DNA of 64,000 bases from Campylobacter sp. CNRCH_2014_0184h (GCF_025772985.1 NZ_JAKMTB010000005.1:1-64000); one strand, 5' to 3'. Positions 22,231 to 30,872 are shown, numbered from the stretch's first letter. Numbers and translations: made by a program. The notes: a model not told the origin generated them from the letters alone.

Positions 22231-23672
22231 TAGTCCCAACACTCTGCGTTTTTAATACCAAGCTTTGAAGCACTAAACACTGGATCTCTACCTTGTCTTT
22301 TTTGCTCACTAAAGTCTTTTAATACCTTTTTCACTATACCACCAAGCAATAAAATAGAAATGATATTAATCGTAGCCATAAATGCCATAGTAGTATCAGC
22401 TAAATCCCATGCAAATTTTAAATCCATATTTGCACCAATAAAGATCATAAGTACAGCGCTTGCTTTAAAAAGATTGATAATAATAGGATTTTGAGTAAGG
22501 TATTTAATATTTGCTTGAGCATAATAATAATTTCCTATCAAAGAAGTAATAGCAAATAAAACTATACTAACAGTAGTAAAATGCACACCTAAATTTCCAT
22601 AATATTCTTTCATAGATTCTTGCACCAAAGGTAGTGCTGTTAAAATAGGCTTACCATCTACGCCGATATTATTTGCATAAGCAAGTGAAAATAACACTAA
22701 AAATCCTGAACTTGTACAAATAATCACATCAATTAATACAGAAAATGCTTGAATAACTCCTTGTTTTGCAGGGTGAGTTGTAAGAGCTGAAGCTGCTGCA
22801 TTTGGCGCTGAGCCCATGCCTGCTTCATTAGAAAATAATCCTCTTTTTATACCTATAACCAAAGCAGAACCTGCAAATCCACCAAAAATAGCTTCAAAAT
22901 CAAAAGCACTTTTAAAAATCATAGAAAACACTTCAGGAATTTTATCAAAATTCATAAACATTGCTATGATAGATAAACCTACATAAATCATCGCCATAAT
23001 AGGAACGATAACCGAACTTACTTTACCTATTTTAGTGTGATCGCCAAAAAACATATAAGCAGCAAAAACAGCTAAAATTGCTCCTATTACAATAGGCCAC
23101 CAACTTTGAGCAAAGCTTACTTCACTAGCATCAACCATGCCTTTATAGTAAAACTCAAATGCTGAAGTCATAGTTTGACTTTGAAGACCATTAAATCCAT
23201 AAGCATAAGTAATGATTAAAATCACCGCAAAAACAGCTCCAAGCCATTTTAAATTTAAAGCTTTACTAATATAATAAGCAGGACCACCTTTAAAACTTTT
23301 ACCATCACGGCTTTTGTAAACTTGTGCTAAAGTACTTTCTGCAAAAGCTGAGGCGCCACCAAAAAACGCCATAGCCCACATCCAAAATAAAGCACCTGGT
23401 CCACCCAAAACAACTGCTACTGCGATACCTGCGATATTTCCTATACCAACTCTTGAAGCTGTTGAAATCATCAAAGCTTGAAAAGGAGTAATATGGTGTT
23501 TTTCATGCTTTTCTTGCTTTTCTGTTAAGATATCAAACACATAAGGAAGCATTCGAAATTGCACAAAACCAGTCAAATAACTATAATAAAACCCCGTGAC
23601 AATAAGTAAAATTACTAAAATAGAATAATACTGATTATTCACAAAGGCAACAAATTGGGATATTAAATCCAT
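22230..23672 (-). CDS. Sodium:alanine/glycine symporter family transporter (AlsT/AgcS type)
   Basis: This 480-aa inner membrane protein has about eleven hydrophobic helices. Family signatures are ISTASRVGIGNIAGIAVAV, GGPGALFWMWAMAFFGGAS and GLFSNEAGMGSAPNAAA. Members import small neutral amino acids with Na+, and some Campylobacter annotations call this gene a D-Ala/Gly transporter. The AAAGGAGAT ribosome-binding site fits the ATG at 23672. It is divergent from an amino-acid ABC permease, so the 222-bp gap holds two promoters. Confidence 0.9.
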   Translation of the reverse strand: MDLISQFVAFVNNQYYSILVILLIVTGFYYSYLTGFVQFRMLPYVFDILTEKQEKHEKHHITPFQALMISTASRVGIGNIAGIAVAVVLGGPGALFWMWAMAFFGGASAFAESTLAQVYKSRDGKSFKGGPAYYISKALNLKWLGAVFAVILIITYAYGFNGLQSQTMTSAFEFYYKGMVDASEVSFAQSWWPIVIGAILAVFAAYMFFGDHTKIGKVSSVIVPIMAMIYVGLSIIAMFMNFDKIPEVFSMIFKSAFDFEAIFGGFAGSALVIGIKRGLFSNEAGMGSAPNAAASALTTHPAKQGVIQAFSVLIDVIICTSSGFLVLFSLAYANNIGVDGKPILTALPLVQESMKEYYGNLGVHFTTVSIVLFAITSLIGNYYYAQANIKYLTQNPIIINLFKASAVLMIFIGANMDLKFAWDLADTTMAFMATINIISILLLGGIVKKVLKDFSEQKRQGRDPVFSASKLGIKNAECWD

Positions 23673-23854
23673 ATTTATCTCCTTTTTTATAAATTTTCAA
23701 ATACAAATTTATCATAAAAAAATGAATTTGTTATAAAAAAATATAATTTTAGGTTAATTTTATTTTATTTTTTATAGCTATGTGAAATTTTAACTCAAAA
23801 TATTAACAACAACATCACATAAAACACCTTTAAGTAAAAAGAAAACTTAATTTT

Positions 23855-23860
23855 TATACA
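23855..23860 (+). promoter_or_regulatory. Candidate -10 for the amino-acid ABC transporter operon
   Basis: TATACA lies in an AT-rich stretch about 35 bases before the TTG start. A small inverted repeat TTAAGT/ACTTAA (23830-23850) lies just upstream and could be an operator. Evidence is only positional. Confidence 0.35.
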
Positions 23861-23894
23861 CTTAGATTTTTAAAAATTTATCAAGGTGTGCAAG

Positions 23895-24647
23895 TTGAAA
23901 CAAAATACGATGAAACTTTTTGTATTTTTTGCCATTATTATTTTTTGGGCTTATTTCTCATTTCCTATTGAAATTTTACAAGTCAAAGATCAAAATGGTT
24001 TAGCCACAGGTGAATATGCTTATACCATAGAAGCTAAAGCTTATGTTCATAGTTATTTCACAACACTTGGTTTAACAGTGGGTGGGATTTTAATAGGAAT
24101 AGTGTTTGGTTTTTTTCTAGCATTTTTAAGATTTTTAGAAATCCAAAGTTTAAATTTTATTATAGATGAATACATAGACATCATACGCGGAACCCCACTG
24201 CTTTTACAACTTTTGATTTTTTCTGTAGTGATTTTTGCTACTTGGAGTGATAATTTTTATGTAGCTATTATCGCACTTGGACTTAATAGCTCTGCTTATG
24301 TAGCTGAAATCGTAAGAAGTGGAATTCAAAGCGTAGACAAAGGACAAATGGAAGCAGCAAGAGCAATGGGACTTAATTATTCTGCTTCTATGAGACTAAT
24401 CATCTTCCCACAGGCAATTAAAAACATTTTACCTTCTTTAATGAATGAATTTATTTCTTTATTTAAAGAAACTTCAATAGTAGGTTATATTAGTGTTATG
24501 GATATTACCATGCAAAGTAAAAGCTTACAAGCAATCTATTACAACCCTAAACCTATTATTTTTACAGGACTTGTATATTATATAAGTGTTAAAATTTTAA
24601 CACTTATCGCAAGAATTATAGAAGTGAGATTAAATAAACATGATTAA
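23895..24647 (+). CDS. Polar amino acid ABC transporter permease
   Basis: This HisM/GlnP-type inner membrane permease has the ABC-coupling loop [23 protein letters not shown] and several hydrophobic helices. I start it at TTG 23895, eight bases after AAGG; an earlier GTG at 23886 would overlap that ribosome-binding site, and ATG 23910 is also possible. It overlaps the ATPase gene by 8 bp. No binding-protein gene is adjacent, so the complex must use one from elsewhere, possibly those at 29161-30668. Confidence 0.88.
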   Translation: MKQNTMKLFVFFAIIIFWAYFSFPIEILQVKDQNGLATGEYAYTIEAKAYVHSYFTTLGLTVGGILIGIVFGFFLAFLRFLEIQSLNFIIDEYIDIIRGTPLLLQLLIFSVVIFATWSDNFYVAIIALGLNSSAYVAEIVRSGIQSVDKGQMEAARAMGLNYSASMRLIIFPQAIKNILPSLMNEFISLFKETSIVGYISVMDITMQSKSLQAIYYNPKPIIFTGLVYYISVKILTLIARIIEVRLNKHD

Positions 24648-25368
24648 AATAGAAAATTTAATTAAAAAATACGGAGATTTAGAAGTCTTAAAAGATATTA
24701 GTGTTGAAGTACGTAAAGGTAATATTATTGCTATTATAGGGCCTAGTGGAGGTGGAAAAAGTACTTTTTTGCGCTGTTTAAATAAACTTGAAACACCAGA
24801 TAGTGGTAATATTTATATTAATAATGTTAATATACTTGATAAAAAAGCAGATATCAATAAAATTCGTCAAAAAGTAAGCATGGTATTTCAACATTTTAAT
24901 CTTTTTAATAATAAAAATGTTTTAGAAAATTTATGTCTAGCGCCAGTACAAACAAAAATCATGAGTAAAGACGAAGCAGTAAAAAAAGCACGAGAACTAC
25001 TCAAAAAAGTTGGCTTAAGTGATAAAGAAAGCTATTTTCCTCACAAACTCTCAGGCGGACAAAAACAGCGTATTGCCATAGCAAGGTCATTAATGATGAA
25101 TCCTGATGTGATTTTATTTGATGAGCCAACTTCAGCTTTAGATCCTGAAATGATAGGTGAAGTTTTAAATATCATGAAAGAAGTAGCTAAAGAAGGTCTA
25201 ACCATGCTTGTAGTTACACATGAAATGGGATTTGCAAGAAATGTAGCTAATCGAATTTTCTTTATGGATAAAGGCATTATAGCAGTAGATGAATGTCCTA
25301 AAGTAGCTTTTGAAAACCCAAAAAATGAAAGATTGAAAGAATTTTTAAATCAAGTTTTAAATCATTAA
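24640..25368 (+). CDS. glnQ: Amino acid ABC transporter ATP-binding protein GlnQ
   Basis: This 242-aa ABC ATPase of the polar amino acid class has Walker [10 protein letters not shown], the Q-loop in VFQHFNLF, signature LSGGQKQR and Walker [14 protein letters not shown]. The VFQHFNLF segment and size are typical of GlnQ/HisP. It forms a permease-ATPase pair with the upstream gene. The GlnQ name is conventional; the substrate cannot be proven from the ATPase. Confidence 0.9.
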   Translation: MIKIENLIKKYGDLEVLKDISVEVRKGNIIAIIGPSGGGKSTFLRCLNKLETPDSGNIYINNVNILDKKADINKIRQKVSMVFQHFNLFNNKNVLENLCLAPVQTKIMSKDEAVKKARELLKKVGLSDKESYFPHKLSGGQKQRIAIARSLMMNPDVILFDEPTSALDPEMIGEVLNIMKEVAKEGLTMLVVTHEMGFARNVANRIFFMDKGIIAVDECPKVAFENPKNERLKEFLNQVLNH

Positions 25369-25832
25369 AATTTTTCAAAAGAGGCAAAATTTTGCCTCAA
25401 AGCTTCATAACTCACTATGCCTACACTCGTAGCTAAATTTAAACTTCTACCACAATCTTTCATCGGTATAGTAATAGCATTTTCCCATTTTTTTTGCATT
25501 AAATCCATAGGTAAACCAAAACTTTCACTTCCAAAAAACAAAAAATCGCCTTTTTGATAATTTACGTCAAAATAAGCTTGAGTGGTTTTAGTTGTTGCAA
25601 AGAAAAATCTATCTTGAAATTTTTCATATTCTTTTAAAAAATCTTCTAAATTATTCCATAATAAAGGATTTAATTTTTTCCAATAATCAAGCCCCGCTCT
25701 TTTAACTGCCTTTTCATCGATACTAAAAAGTGGATTGATAATATGTAAAGTAAATCCCGCATTAAAACACATTCTGCCTATACTTCCTGTATTTTGTGGT
25801 ATACGAGGCTCAACCAAGACTATATGAAACAT
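25365..25832 (-). CDS. trmL: tRNA (cytidine/uridine-34-2'-O)-methyltransferase TrmL
   Basis: This 155-aa SPOUT (trefoil-knot) methyltransferase has all three SPOUT motifs: an N-terminal [26 protein letters not shown], and [20 protein letters not shown]. TrmL methylates the ribose of wobble base 34 in certain Leu tRNAs. The short length without an RNA-binding extension fits TrmL rather than TrmH. It converges with glnQ (4-bp overlap). Confidence 0.93.
   Translation of the reverse strand: MFHIVLVEPRIPQNTGSIGRMCFNAGFTLHIINPLFSIDEKAVKRAGLDYWKKLNPLLWNNLEDFLKEYEKFQDRFFFATTKTTQAYFDVNYQKGDFLFFGSESFGLPMDLMQKKWENAITIPMKDCGRSLNLATSVGIVSYEALRQNFASFEKF
25381..25398. terminator. Palindrome at the 3' ends of glnQ and trmL
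   Basis: GAGGCAAAATTTTGCCTC is a perfect 18-bp palindrome inside the last codons of trmL and just after glnQ. On the minus strand it is followed by TTTTGAAAAATTTT, so it may terminate trmL transcription, and perhaps glnQ as well. Confidence 0.45.
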
Positions 25833-25846
25833 CTTTTTCCTTAAAG

Positions 25847-25923
25847 TGGTGTCCCCAGCAAGGTTTGAACTTGCGGCCTCAGAATTAGGAATTCTGCGCT
25901 CTATCCAGCTGAGCTATGAGGAC
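25847..25923 (-). tRNA. trnR: tRNA-Arg (CCT)
   Basis: A 77-nt minus-strand cloverleaf: acceptor GTCCTCA/TGGGGAC (one G-T pair), anticodon stem CAGAA/TTCTG with loop TTCCTAA (anticodon CCT), and encoded CCA. It decodes AGG. Confidence 0.95.
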
Positions 25924-25966
25924 AAATATTTTTTATTATTTTAAGAAAAAATTTATTTTATAGAGC

Positions 25967-26983
25967 TTAAATTTTAAGCTCTATAAAAAAACATTTTGGA
26001 TTTTCATCAAAACCTAAAATTCCATTATGTGCATCAATAATTTGTTTTGACAAAGAAAGTCCTAGACCATTGCCTTTTAACTTAGTTGTTTTAAAAGCTT
26101 CAAAAACCATTTTTTTATCTTTGATACTTACCCCGTTATCATAAACTTTGATAAAAACTCTATCTTCTTTTTGCTCACATTTAACTTTTATACAACCATC
26201 ATCATTTTCACTTTCTTCAATAGCATCTATGGCATTATAAAGCAAATTTTGCAAAACCAAAGCAAGCAAAGATTTATCCGCGTTGATTTTTAAATCTAAA
26301 AATTCAAATGTAAAATCAATATTAGCTAGATAATTATAAGCTCCAATAGCTTGTTCGCATTCATCTTGTAATTCTTTTAAATTAAATTCATTTAAATTAA
26401 CATGCACTCCTTTTGTAAAAAGCAAAGTAGAATTTACAATACGCTCCACCCTAGAAATAGCCTTTTGAATTTCTAATACTATATGCTTATTTTTTAACTC
26501 GCTTCTTTCAAACAAAGTAGAACTTAACAAAGAAATAGAACCGATAGGATTGCGTATTTCATGTGCTAGGTGTGCTGCTACTGTACCCATACTAGCTAAT
26601 CTCTCATTCCTTTTTTCATCACTAATATCAGTGGCGCTAACTATAAGTTTATCGGCATGAGAGGTGACTTTTATTAAATAAAATTTATGATCAAACTCAA
26701 GCTCATAATGAGTTTTTTCAAGATCAATTTTTTCTAAAAGTTTTGGTTGTTGATTAGCTAAGTTATTTTGAAGTGTTATCTTTTTATTAGTATCTAAAAC
26801 CCACAAAGCCATTGGTAAAACTTCTATAATATCACTTACCATTTGTCTTAACGCAGTGTAGTTTTCATTAAGTTGCTTATATTCATTTTCTATAACATAG
26901 GTTTGCTCTATTAAGGCTTTTAGCCCTTGTTGTAAGTTTTCTTTTTCACTAGAATCTAAACTTTTTAAAATATTCTCATCCAC
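25967..26983 (-). CDS. flgS: Flagellar sensor histidine kinase FlgS
   Basis: This is the cytoplasmic NtrB-like kinase that phosphorylates FlgR and thereby activates sigma-54 flagellar genes. An N-terminal helical region is followed by a PAS-like sensor segment (about 50-120). The H-box AHLAHEIRNPIGSI has the phosphoacceptor His141. The ATPase domain has the N-box NLLYNAIDAIEES and G-box GNGLGLSLSK. No transmembrane helix is present. The start is GTG at 26983. It follows the DUF234-like gene by 2 bp, so both are likely on one transcript. Confidence 0.92.
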   Translation of the reverse strand: MDENILKSLDSSEKENLQQGLKALIEQTYVIENEYKQLNENYTALRQMVSDIIEVLPMALWVLDTNKKITLQNNLANQQPKLLEKIDLEKTHYELEFDHKFYLIKVTSHADKLIVSATDISDEKRNERLASMGTVAAHLAHEIRNPIGSISLLSSTLFERSELKNKHIVLEIQKAISRVERIVNSTLLFTKGVHVNLNEFNLKELQDECEQAIGAYNYLANIDFTFEFLDLKINADKSLLALVLQNLLYNAIDAIEESENDDGCIKVKCEQKEDRVFIKVYDNGVSIKDKKMVFEAFKTTKLKGNGLGLSLSKQIIDAHNGILGFDENPKCFFIELKI

Positions 26984-26985
26984 AC

Positions 26986-27837
26986 TTAATCCTTAATTAA
27001 AAATTGAAAATCTTCTAAAGTATATAAAAGCAAATTACGCTCCTTATTTAGAATAAGCTCTTTACTAAAGCCACTCTTTGAAAAAAGCACATATAAATTA
27101 GGTTGAATTTGCAACTGTTTTGCTTTGTTTTTTAAGGTATTTAAAATATTTTTACATATTTTTCTTTCTTTAAATTTAACCTCACCTAAAACACAAAAAT
27201 TTTCTTTTTTATAATAAAGATCTATCTCACAATAATAATTCCAAAAACTATACACCTGCTTTACCTTAAGCTTTTTAGCTAAAAATTCTTTACACAAAAG
27301 CTCAAAAGTAAAGCTTTGATATTTTTCTAAATTTTCTTGGATTACCTCCATTAGCTCGTTGTATCTTTTCATCGTAATTAAGTTTAAATTAGGATATATA
27401 AAATAAAAGAAAAATCTCAATCCTTGATTTTTAAAAACAACCTTATCTTGAATGCTATATGAGCGTAATTCTTTTTTAATCTTTTGTCTTTTATTTTTCA
27501 CAATAGGCTTTTCTTGACTTTTTTCCAAAGTCAAAATATTTTTTTCTAAAAGTTTATTAACAAGTCCTAGAGCTTGAAAATGCGGAATAGATTTATTGAT
27601 AGAATAGCGTTTTCTATCATTTTTACTTAAAACGCTCAAAGCCTTCAAAGCATTATCATCTAAATTTAAATAAGATAAAATATCAAAAGCTTTTAAAATA
27701 AAAACATTTAAAATATTATCATATAAACTTAATTTCAAATCAAATTCAAATTCATCAAAAATACTATAAAAATCAAAAATATTTTTAAGCTCCAAAGTTT
27801 CACAGCGTTTTGAAAAATCACTAAAATTTATAACCAC
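26986..27837 (-). CDS. DUF234-like protein with PD-(D/E)XK-type motif
   Basis: This 283-aa protein is of unknown function. The first 120 residues are helical and contain a winged-helix-like stretch (ALSVLSKNDRKRYSINKSIPHFQALGLVNKLLEK). The C-terminal part has CEIDLYYKKENFCVLGEVKFK, with the D...ExK spacing of restriction-endonuclease-fold domains. In archaeal-type DUF234 proteins this region follows a P-loop ATPase, which is absent here. The GTG start at 27837 is poorly supported: AAGGA is only one base away, but no other in-frame start precedes it. It is the first gene of the flgS transcript. Confidence 0.7.
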   Translation of the reverse strand: MVINFSDFSKRCETLELKNIFDFYSIFDEFEFDLKLSLYDNILNVFILKAFDILSYLNLDDNALKALSVLSKNDRKRYSINKSIPHFQALGLVNKLLEKNILTLEKSQEKPIVKNKRQKIKKELRSYSIQDKVVFKNQGLRFFFYFIYPNLNLITMKRYNELMEVIQENLEKYQSFTFELLCKEFLAKKLKVKQVYSFWNYYCEIDLYYKKENFCVLGEVKFKERKICKNILNTLKNKAKQLQIQPNLYVLFSKSGFSKELILNKERNLLLYTLEDFQFLIKD

Positions 27838-27860
27838 ATCCTTATTTTAAATATTTTGTA

Positions 27861-27869
27861 TGATATAAT
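27861..27869 (+). promoter_or_regulatory. Extended -10 promoter for the class V aminotransferase gene
   Basis: TGATATAAT is a perfect extended -10 (TGnTATAAT). It lies 26 bases before the TTG start at 27895, and a GGGGG ribosome-binding site follows at 27884-27888. This position rules out earlier in-frame starts. Confidence 0.65.
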
Positions 27870-27894
27870 TTTAACAAATTTTTGGGGGATTTTT

Positions 27895-29160
27895 TTGAAT
27901 ATTGAAACATTAAAACAAGATATTATTTTAAAAAAAGGCATATATTATTTTGATTTTACAGCTAGCGCTTTAGCATTAAAAAGTATAGAAAAAGAAATAA
28001 AAAAAATTCTTACAACTTATGCAAATACACATTCAGATAGCTCTTTAAATTCTTTCATCACACAGCAACATTATGAAAATGCAAGAACAAATTTAAAAAA
28101 ATACCTTGAATTAGATAATAGCTTTGCTCTTATAGCTTGCGGGAGTGGATCTTCAGCTGCTATTAAAAAATTTCAAGAACTTTTAGGTCTATATATACCC
28201 CCGCTTATTAAAGAAAAATACTTTAAAAATACAGATAAAAGCACCTTACCTTTAGTTATAGTAGGACCTTATGAACATCACTCTAACGAACTTTCATTCA
28301 GAGAAGCTTTGTGTGAATGCGTTCGCATACCCTTAGATAAAAATGGTGAGCTAGATTATGCTTTTTTGGAAAAATTGTTAAAAAAATCCAAAAACAGACA
28401 AATCATAGCAAGCTTTAACGCTGCTTCAAATGTCACAGGAATTTTAAGTGATTATAAAAAAATCTACACTCTAATCAAACAATATGATGGCGTAGTCGCC
28501 TTTGATATTTCCACCTTAGCTCCTTATGCTAACTTAAATCCTAAATTTTACGATGCAGTGTTTATCAGTTCTCATAAATTACTTGGTGGTGTAGGATCTT
28601 GTGGCTTACTTGCTATTAAAAAAAATCTATGTGGTAATACTCCTAGCTTTGCTGCAGGTGGAACCGTAGGCTATGTTTCAAGAACTTCTCAGCAATACTT
28701 ATGCGAGGTTGAAAATTTAGAAGAAGGTGGCACACCTGGAATTATTCAACTTATTAGAGCAAGTTTAGCTTTTAAAGTACGCAATGAAATAGGTTTAAAA
28801 AATATAGAAAAAAAAGAAAAAGAGCTTTGTGGGTATTTTTTAAAACAATGCACAAATTTTCCAAAAATGATCTTATATGCAAAAAATATCACTCATAGAT
28901 TGCCTATTTTTGCTTTCAACATAGAAGGAATTTCTCCTTTTGATTTAGCTTACAAACTAAGCAAAACTTATAAGATAGAAACAAGAGCAGGCTGTGCTTG
29001 CGCAGGACCCTATGGGCATGATTTACTAAAATTAAAAGATAATCAAGAGCTAAAATTTAAACCAGGTTGGCTAAGAGTGGGTTTTCATTATACACACACA
29101 AAAGAAGATATAGAGTATTTTTTTAAAGCCTTGAAAGCAAGTATCAAGGCTTTAAGTTGA
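27895..29160 (+). CDS. Class V PLP-dependent aminotransferase / cysteine desulfurase-like
   Basis: The 421-aa enzyme has a PLP lysine in SSHKLLGGVGSCG and the pyridoxal-phosphate pocket segment YEHHSNE. Near the C-terminus, TRAGCACAGPYGHDLL has cysteines where SufS/CsdA enzymes carry their active-site cysteine loop. It may therefore be a desulfurase or a related lyase; the substrate is unknown. TTG at 27895 is chosen from the GGGGG ribosome-binding site and the promoter just upstream. It converges tail to tail with the binding-protein genes. Confidence 0.78.
   Translation: MNIETLKQDIILKKGIYYFDFTASALALKSIEKEIKKILTTYANTHSDSSLNSFITQQHYENARTNLKKYLELDNSFALIACGSGSSAAIKKFQELLGLYIPPLIKEKYFKNTDKSTLPLVIVGPYEHHSNELSFREALCECVRIPLDKNGELDYAFLEKLLKKSKNRQIIASFNAASNVTGILSDYKKIYTLIKQYDGVVAFDISTLAPYANLNPKFYDAVFISSHKLLGGVGSCGLLAIKKNLCGNTPSFAAGGTVGYVSRTSQQYLCEVENLEEGGTPGIIQLIRASLAFKVRNEIGLKNIEKKEKELCGYFLKQCTNFPKMILYAKNITHRLPIFAFNIEGISPFDLAYKLSKTYKIETRAGCACAGPYGHDLLKLKDNQELKFKPGWLRVGFHYTHTKEDIEYFFKALKASIKALS
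29125..29153. terminator. Inverted repeat at the convergent gene ends
   Basis: AAAGCCTTGA and TCAAGGCTTT form a perfect 10-bp stem with a 9-base loop, within the last codons of the aminotransferase gene and just beyond the binding-protein stop. No good T run follows on either strand, so termination activity is uncertain. Confidence 0.4.
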
Positions 29161-29919
29161 TTATTGCAAATCGTATTTTTCTACGATTTTTTGGTAAGTA
29201 CCATCAGCTTTAACTTTTTCTAAACCTGCATTAATTTTTTGAACAAGCTCAGTTTGTTTTCCTTTATCAAAAGCTATACAAAACCCTGAACTTCCATCAT
29301 TTTCTTCTAAAAATGCTTCTAACTCTTCATTAGTTTTTAAATAACCTTTACCGATATCTTTATCTGTTAAAACTGCATCAACTTTACCAGCTTTTAAAGC
29401 CAAAATTGCAGCTAACATTTCTTCGCTAGCCACCACTTGAGCATTTGGAATAGCCTTAGCAGCGCTTTCTTGGATGGTTCCAAGTTGAACACCTATTTTT
29501 TTACCTTCCAAACTTTGTTTATCACTAATACTAGAATCTGTTTTTAGTTTTAAATATAAATTTTTAGTATTAAAATAAGTATCACTAAAATCCATACTAG
29601 TAAGTCTTTGCGGTGTTGAACTCATAGCAGAAGCTATCATATCAATCTTTCCAGCTTTTAAAGCAGGGATCAAACCATCAAAACTCATGTTTACCCACTC
29701 AAGTTTTAAATTTTCTCTTTTTGCAATCTCTTCTAGTAAATCAACATCAAATCCGGTAATTTTTGCATCTTTAACAAAATCAAAAGGAGGATAATTTGCA
29801 GCTATACCTACTTTATAAACTTTTTCACTAGAAGCACTAGCTTGATTTTTATCGCTTGAGCAAGCACCTAAAGCTAATATACCAAATAACGCTAAAACAA
29901 CATATAATATTTTTTTCAT
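29161..29919 (-). CDS. Amino-acid-binding lipoprotein of an ABC transporter (copy 2)
   Basis: This 252-aa family 3 solute-binding protein is a lipoprotein: LALGAC gives lipid attachment at Cys20. Binding-pocket features are ANYPPFDF, GFDVDLLEEIA, and STPQR, whose Arg holds the ligand carboxylate. It follows copy 1 by 2 bp, with its ribosome-binding site inside the end of copy 1. The two are roughly half identical by eye, so they arose by tandem duplication. The ligand is unknown; similarity to ArtJ/HisJ-type proteins suggests a polar or basic amino acid. Confidence 0.88.
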   Translation of the reverse strand: MKKILYVVLALFGILALGACSSDKNQASASSEKVYKVGIAANYPPFDFVKDAKITGFDVDLLEEIAKRENLKLEWVNMSFDGLIPALKAGKIDMIASAMSSTPQRLTSMDFSDTYFNTKNLYLKLKTDSSISDKQSLEGKKIGVQLGTIQESAAKAIPNAQVVASEEMLAAILALKAGKVDAVLTDKDIGKGYLKTNEELEAFLEENDGSSGFCIAFDKGKQTELVQKINAGLEKVKADGTYQKIVEKYDLQ

Positions 29920-29921
29920 TT

Positions 29922-30668
29922 TTAATCCTTTAAATTATATTTAACTAAAAATTTTTCTAAAGTGCCATCTTTTTTCATTTCTTCTAAGTGTTGATTAACT
30001 TTAGAAATTAAATCCTTAAATTCATTTTTTCTAAATGCTATACCAAAACCTTCACTTCCATCATCTTCTTCATAAAAAGCAGTTACGTTAGAATACTGTT
30101 TTAAAAAATTCATAGCACTTGCTTTATCAGTTACCACAGCATCAATTTTTTGAGCATCTAAGTTTAAAAAACAATTTAGCATACTTTCATTAGCTACTAC
30201 AACTGCATTTGAGATTTGCTTTGCAGCATTTTCTTGGATAGAACCGAGTAAAACACAAATATTTTTTGATTTTAAATCCTCTTTTTTTGAAAAATTGCTA
30301 ATTTTATGTTTTAAATATACATTTTTATCTTTAAAATAAGAAATACTAAAATCAACATTTTGTGCTCTTTGAGGAGTAATTCCCATAGAAGAAATAATAA
30401 GATCGATTTTCTTACCCATTAAGGCTGGAATAAGAGCATCATAACTCATATTAATAAATTCTATTTTAAAATTAGCTCTTTTTGCTAATTCCTGGATAAT
30501 ATCTACATCAAAACCACTGAGTTTTCCATCTTGCATAAATTCATACGGTGGATAACTTGCTTCTATGCCTACCTTTAAAATCTTATCTTGATTTTCGACT
30601 TGTTTTGAACAAGCACTTAAAATCAAAACACCAAATAATATTAAAACAACACATAATATTTTTTTCAT
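29922..30668 (-). CDS. Amino-acid-binding lipoprotein of an ABC transporter (copy 1)
   Basis: This 248-aa family 3 solute-binding protein is a lipoprotein (LILSAC, Cys20). It has EASYPPYEFM, GFDVDIIQELA and ITPQR in the binding cleft. It is the first gene of a two-gene transcript that begins about 90 bases upstream. Its leader contains a ten-codon ORF and a sequence complementary to the end of argF. No permease or ATPase is adjacent; those at 23895-25368 are candidates. Confidence 0.88.
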   Translation of the reverse strand: MKKILCVVLILFGVLILSACSKQVENQDKILKVGIEASYPPYEFMQDGKLSGFDVDIIQELAKRANFKIEFINMSYDALIPALMGKKIDLIISSMGITPQRAQNVDFSISYFKDKNVYLKHKISNFSKKEDLKSKNICVLLGSIQENAAKQISNAVVVANESMLNCFLNLDAQKIDAVVTDKASAMNFLKQYSNVTAFYEEDDGSEGFGIAFRKNEFKDLISKVNQHLEEMKKDGTLEKFLVKYNLKD

Positions 30669-30698
30669 TTTATCTCCTAAAGATTAAATTAATAAAAG

Positions 30699-30731
30699 TT
30701 ACAATGTGTTTAAACGCCTGTATTTTTTCAT
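30699..30731 (-). CDS. Leader ORF of ten residues before the binding-protein genes
   Basis: After a TATAAT box on the minus strand, AAAGGAG stands five bases before an ATG. The frame reads MKKYRRLNTL and stops, 30 bases before the binding-protein ATG. The two arginine codons are AGG and CGT. A strong ribosome-binding site in front of so short a frame suggests a translated leader peptide rather than a chance ORF. A role in attenuation by arginine supply is inference. Confidence 0.5.
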   Translation of the reverse strand: MKKYRRLNTL

Positions 30732-30732
30732 T

Positions 30733-30872
30733 AGCACTCCTTTGTTTTAGTAAATTGTCTAAAATTATAGCAAAAAAATATTTTTTTAATATTTTAATTT
30801 CCATAGTTTAATTTTTATTTCATTTCTTTAAAAATAAATTATAATTGTTTTTTTAAAAAACAAAGGAGTGCT
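30733..30872. repeat. 16-bp inverted repeat linking the argF 3' end and the leader ribosome-binding site
   Basis: AGCACTCCTTTGTTTT at 30733-30748 is the exact reverse complement of AAAACAAAGGAGTGCT at 30857-30872. The right arm is in the last codons of argF; the left arm covers the ribosome-binding site of the leader ORF. Both lie on the same transcribed strand, so the RNAs are complementary and could pair in cis (read-through) or in trans. Confidence 0.85.
30764..30769 (-). promoter_or_regulatory. -10 element for the binding-protein operon leader
   Basis: TATAAT on the minus strand, in the gap after argF. The predicted transcript start is near 30757, just upstream of the leader ribosome-binding site. 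Confidence 0.6.

Noticed and set aside
27856-27894. Longer N-terminus for the class V aminotransferase
   Set aside because: The extra codons contain a TGnTATAAT promoter and precede a GGGGG ribosome-binding site properly spaced for TTG at 27895.
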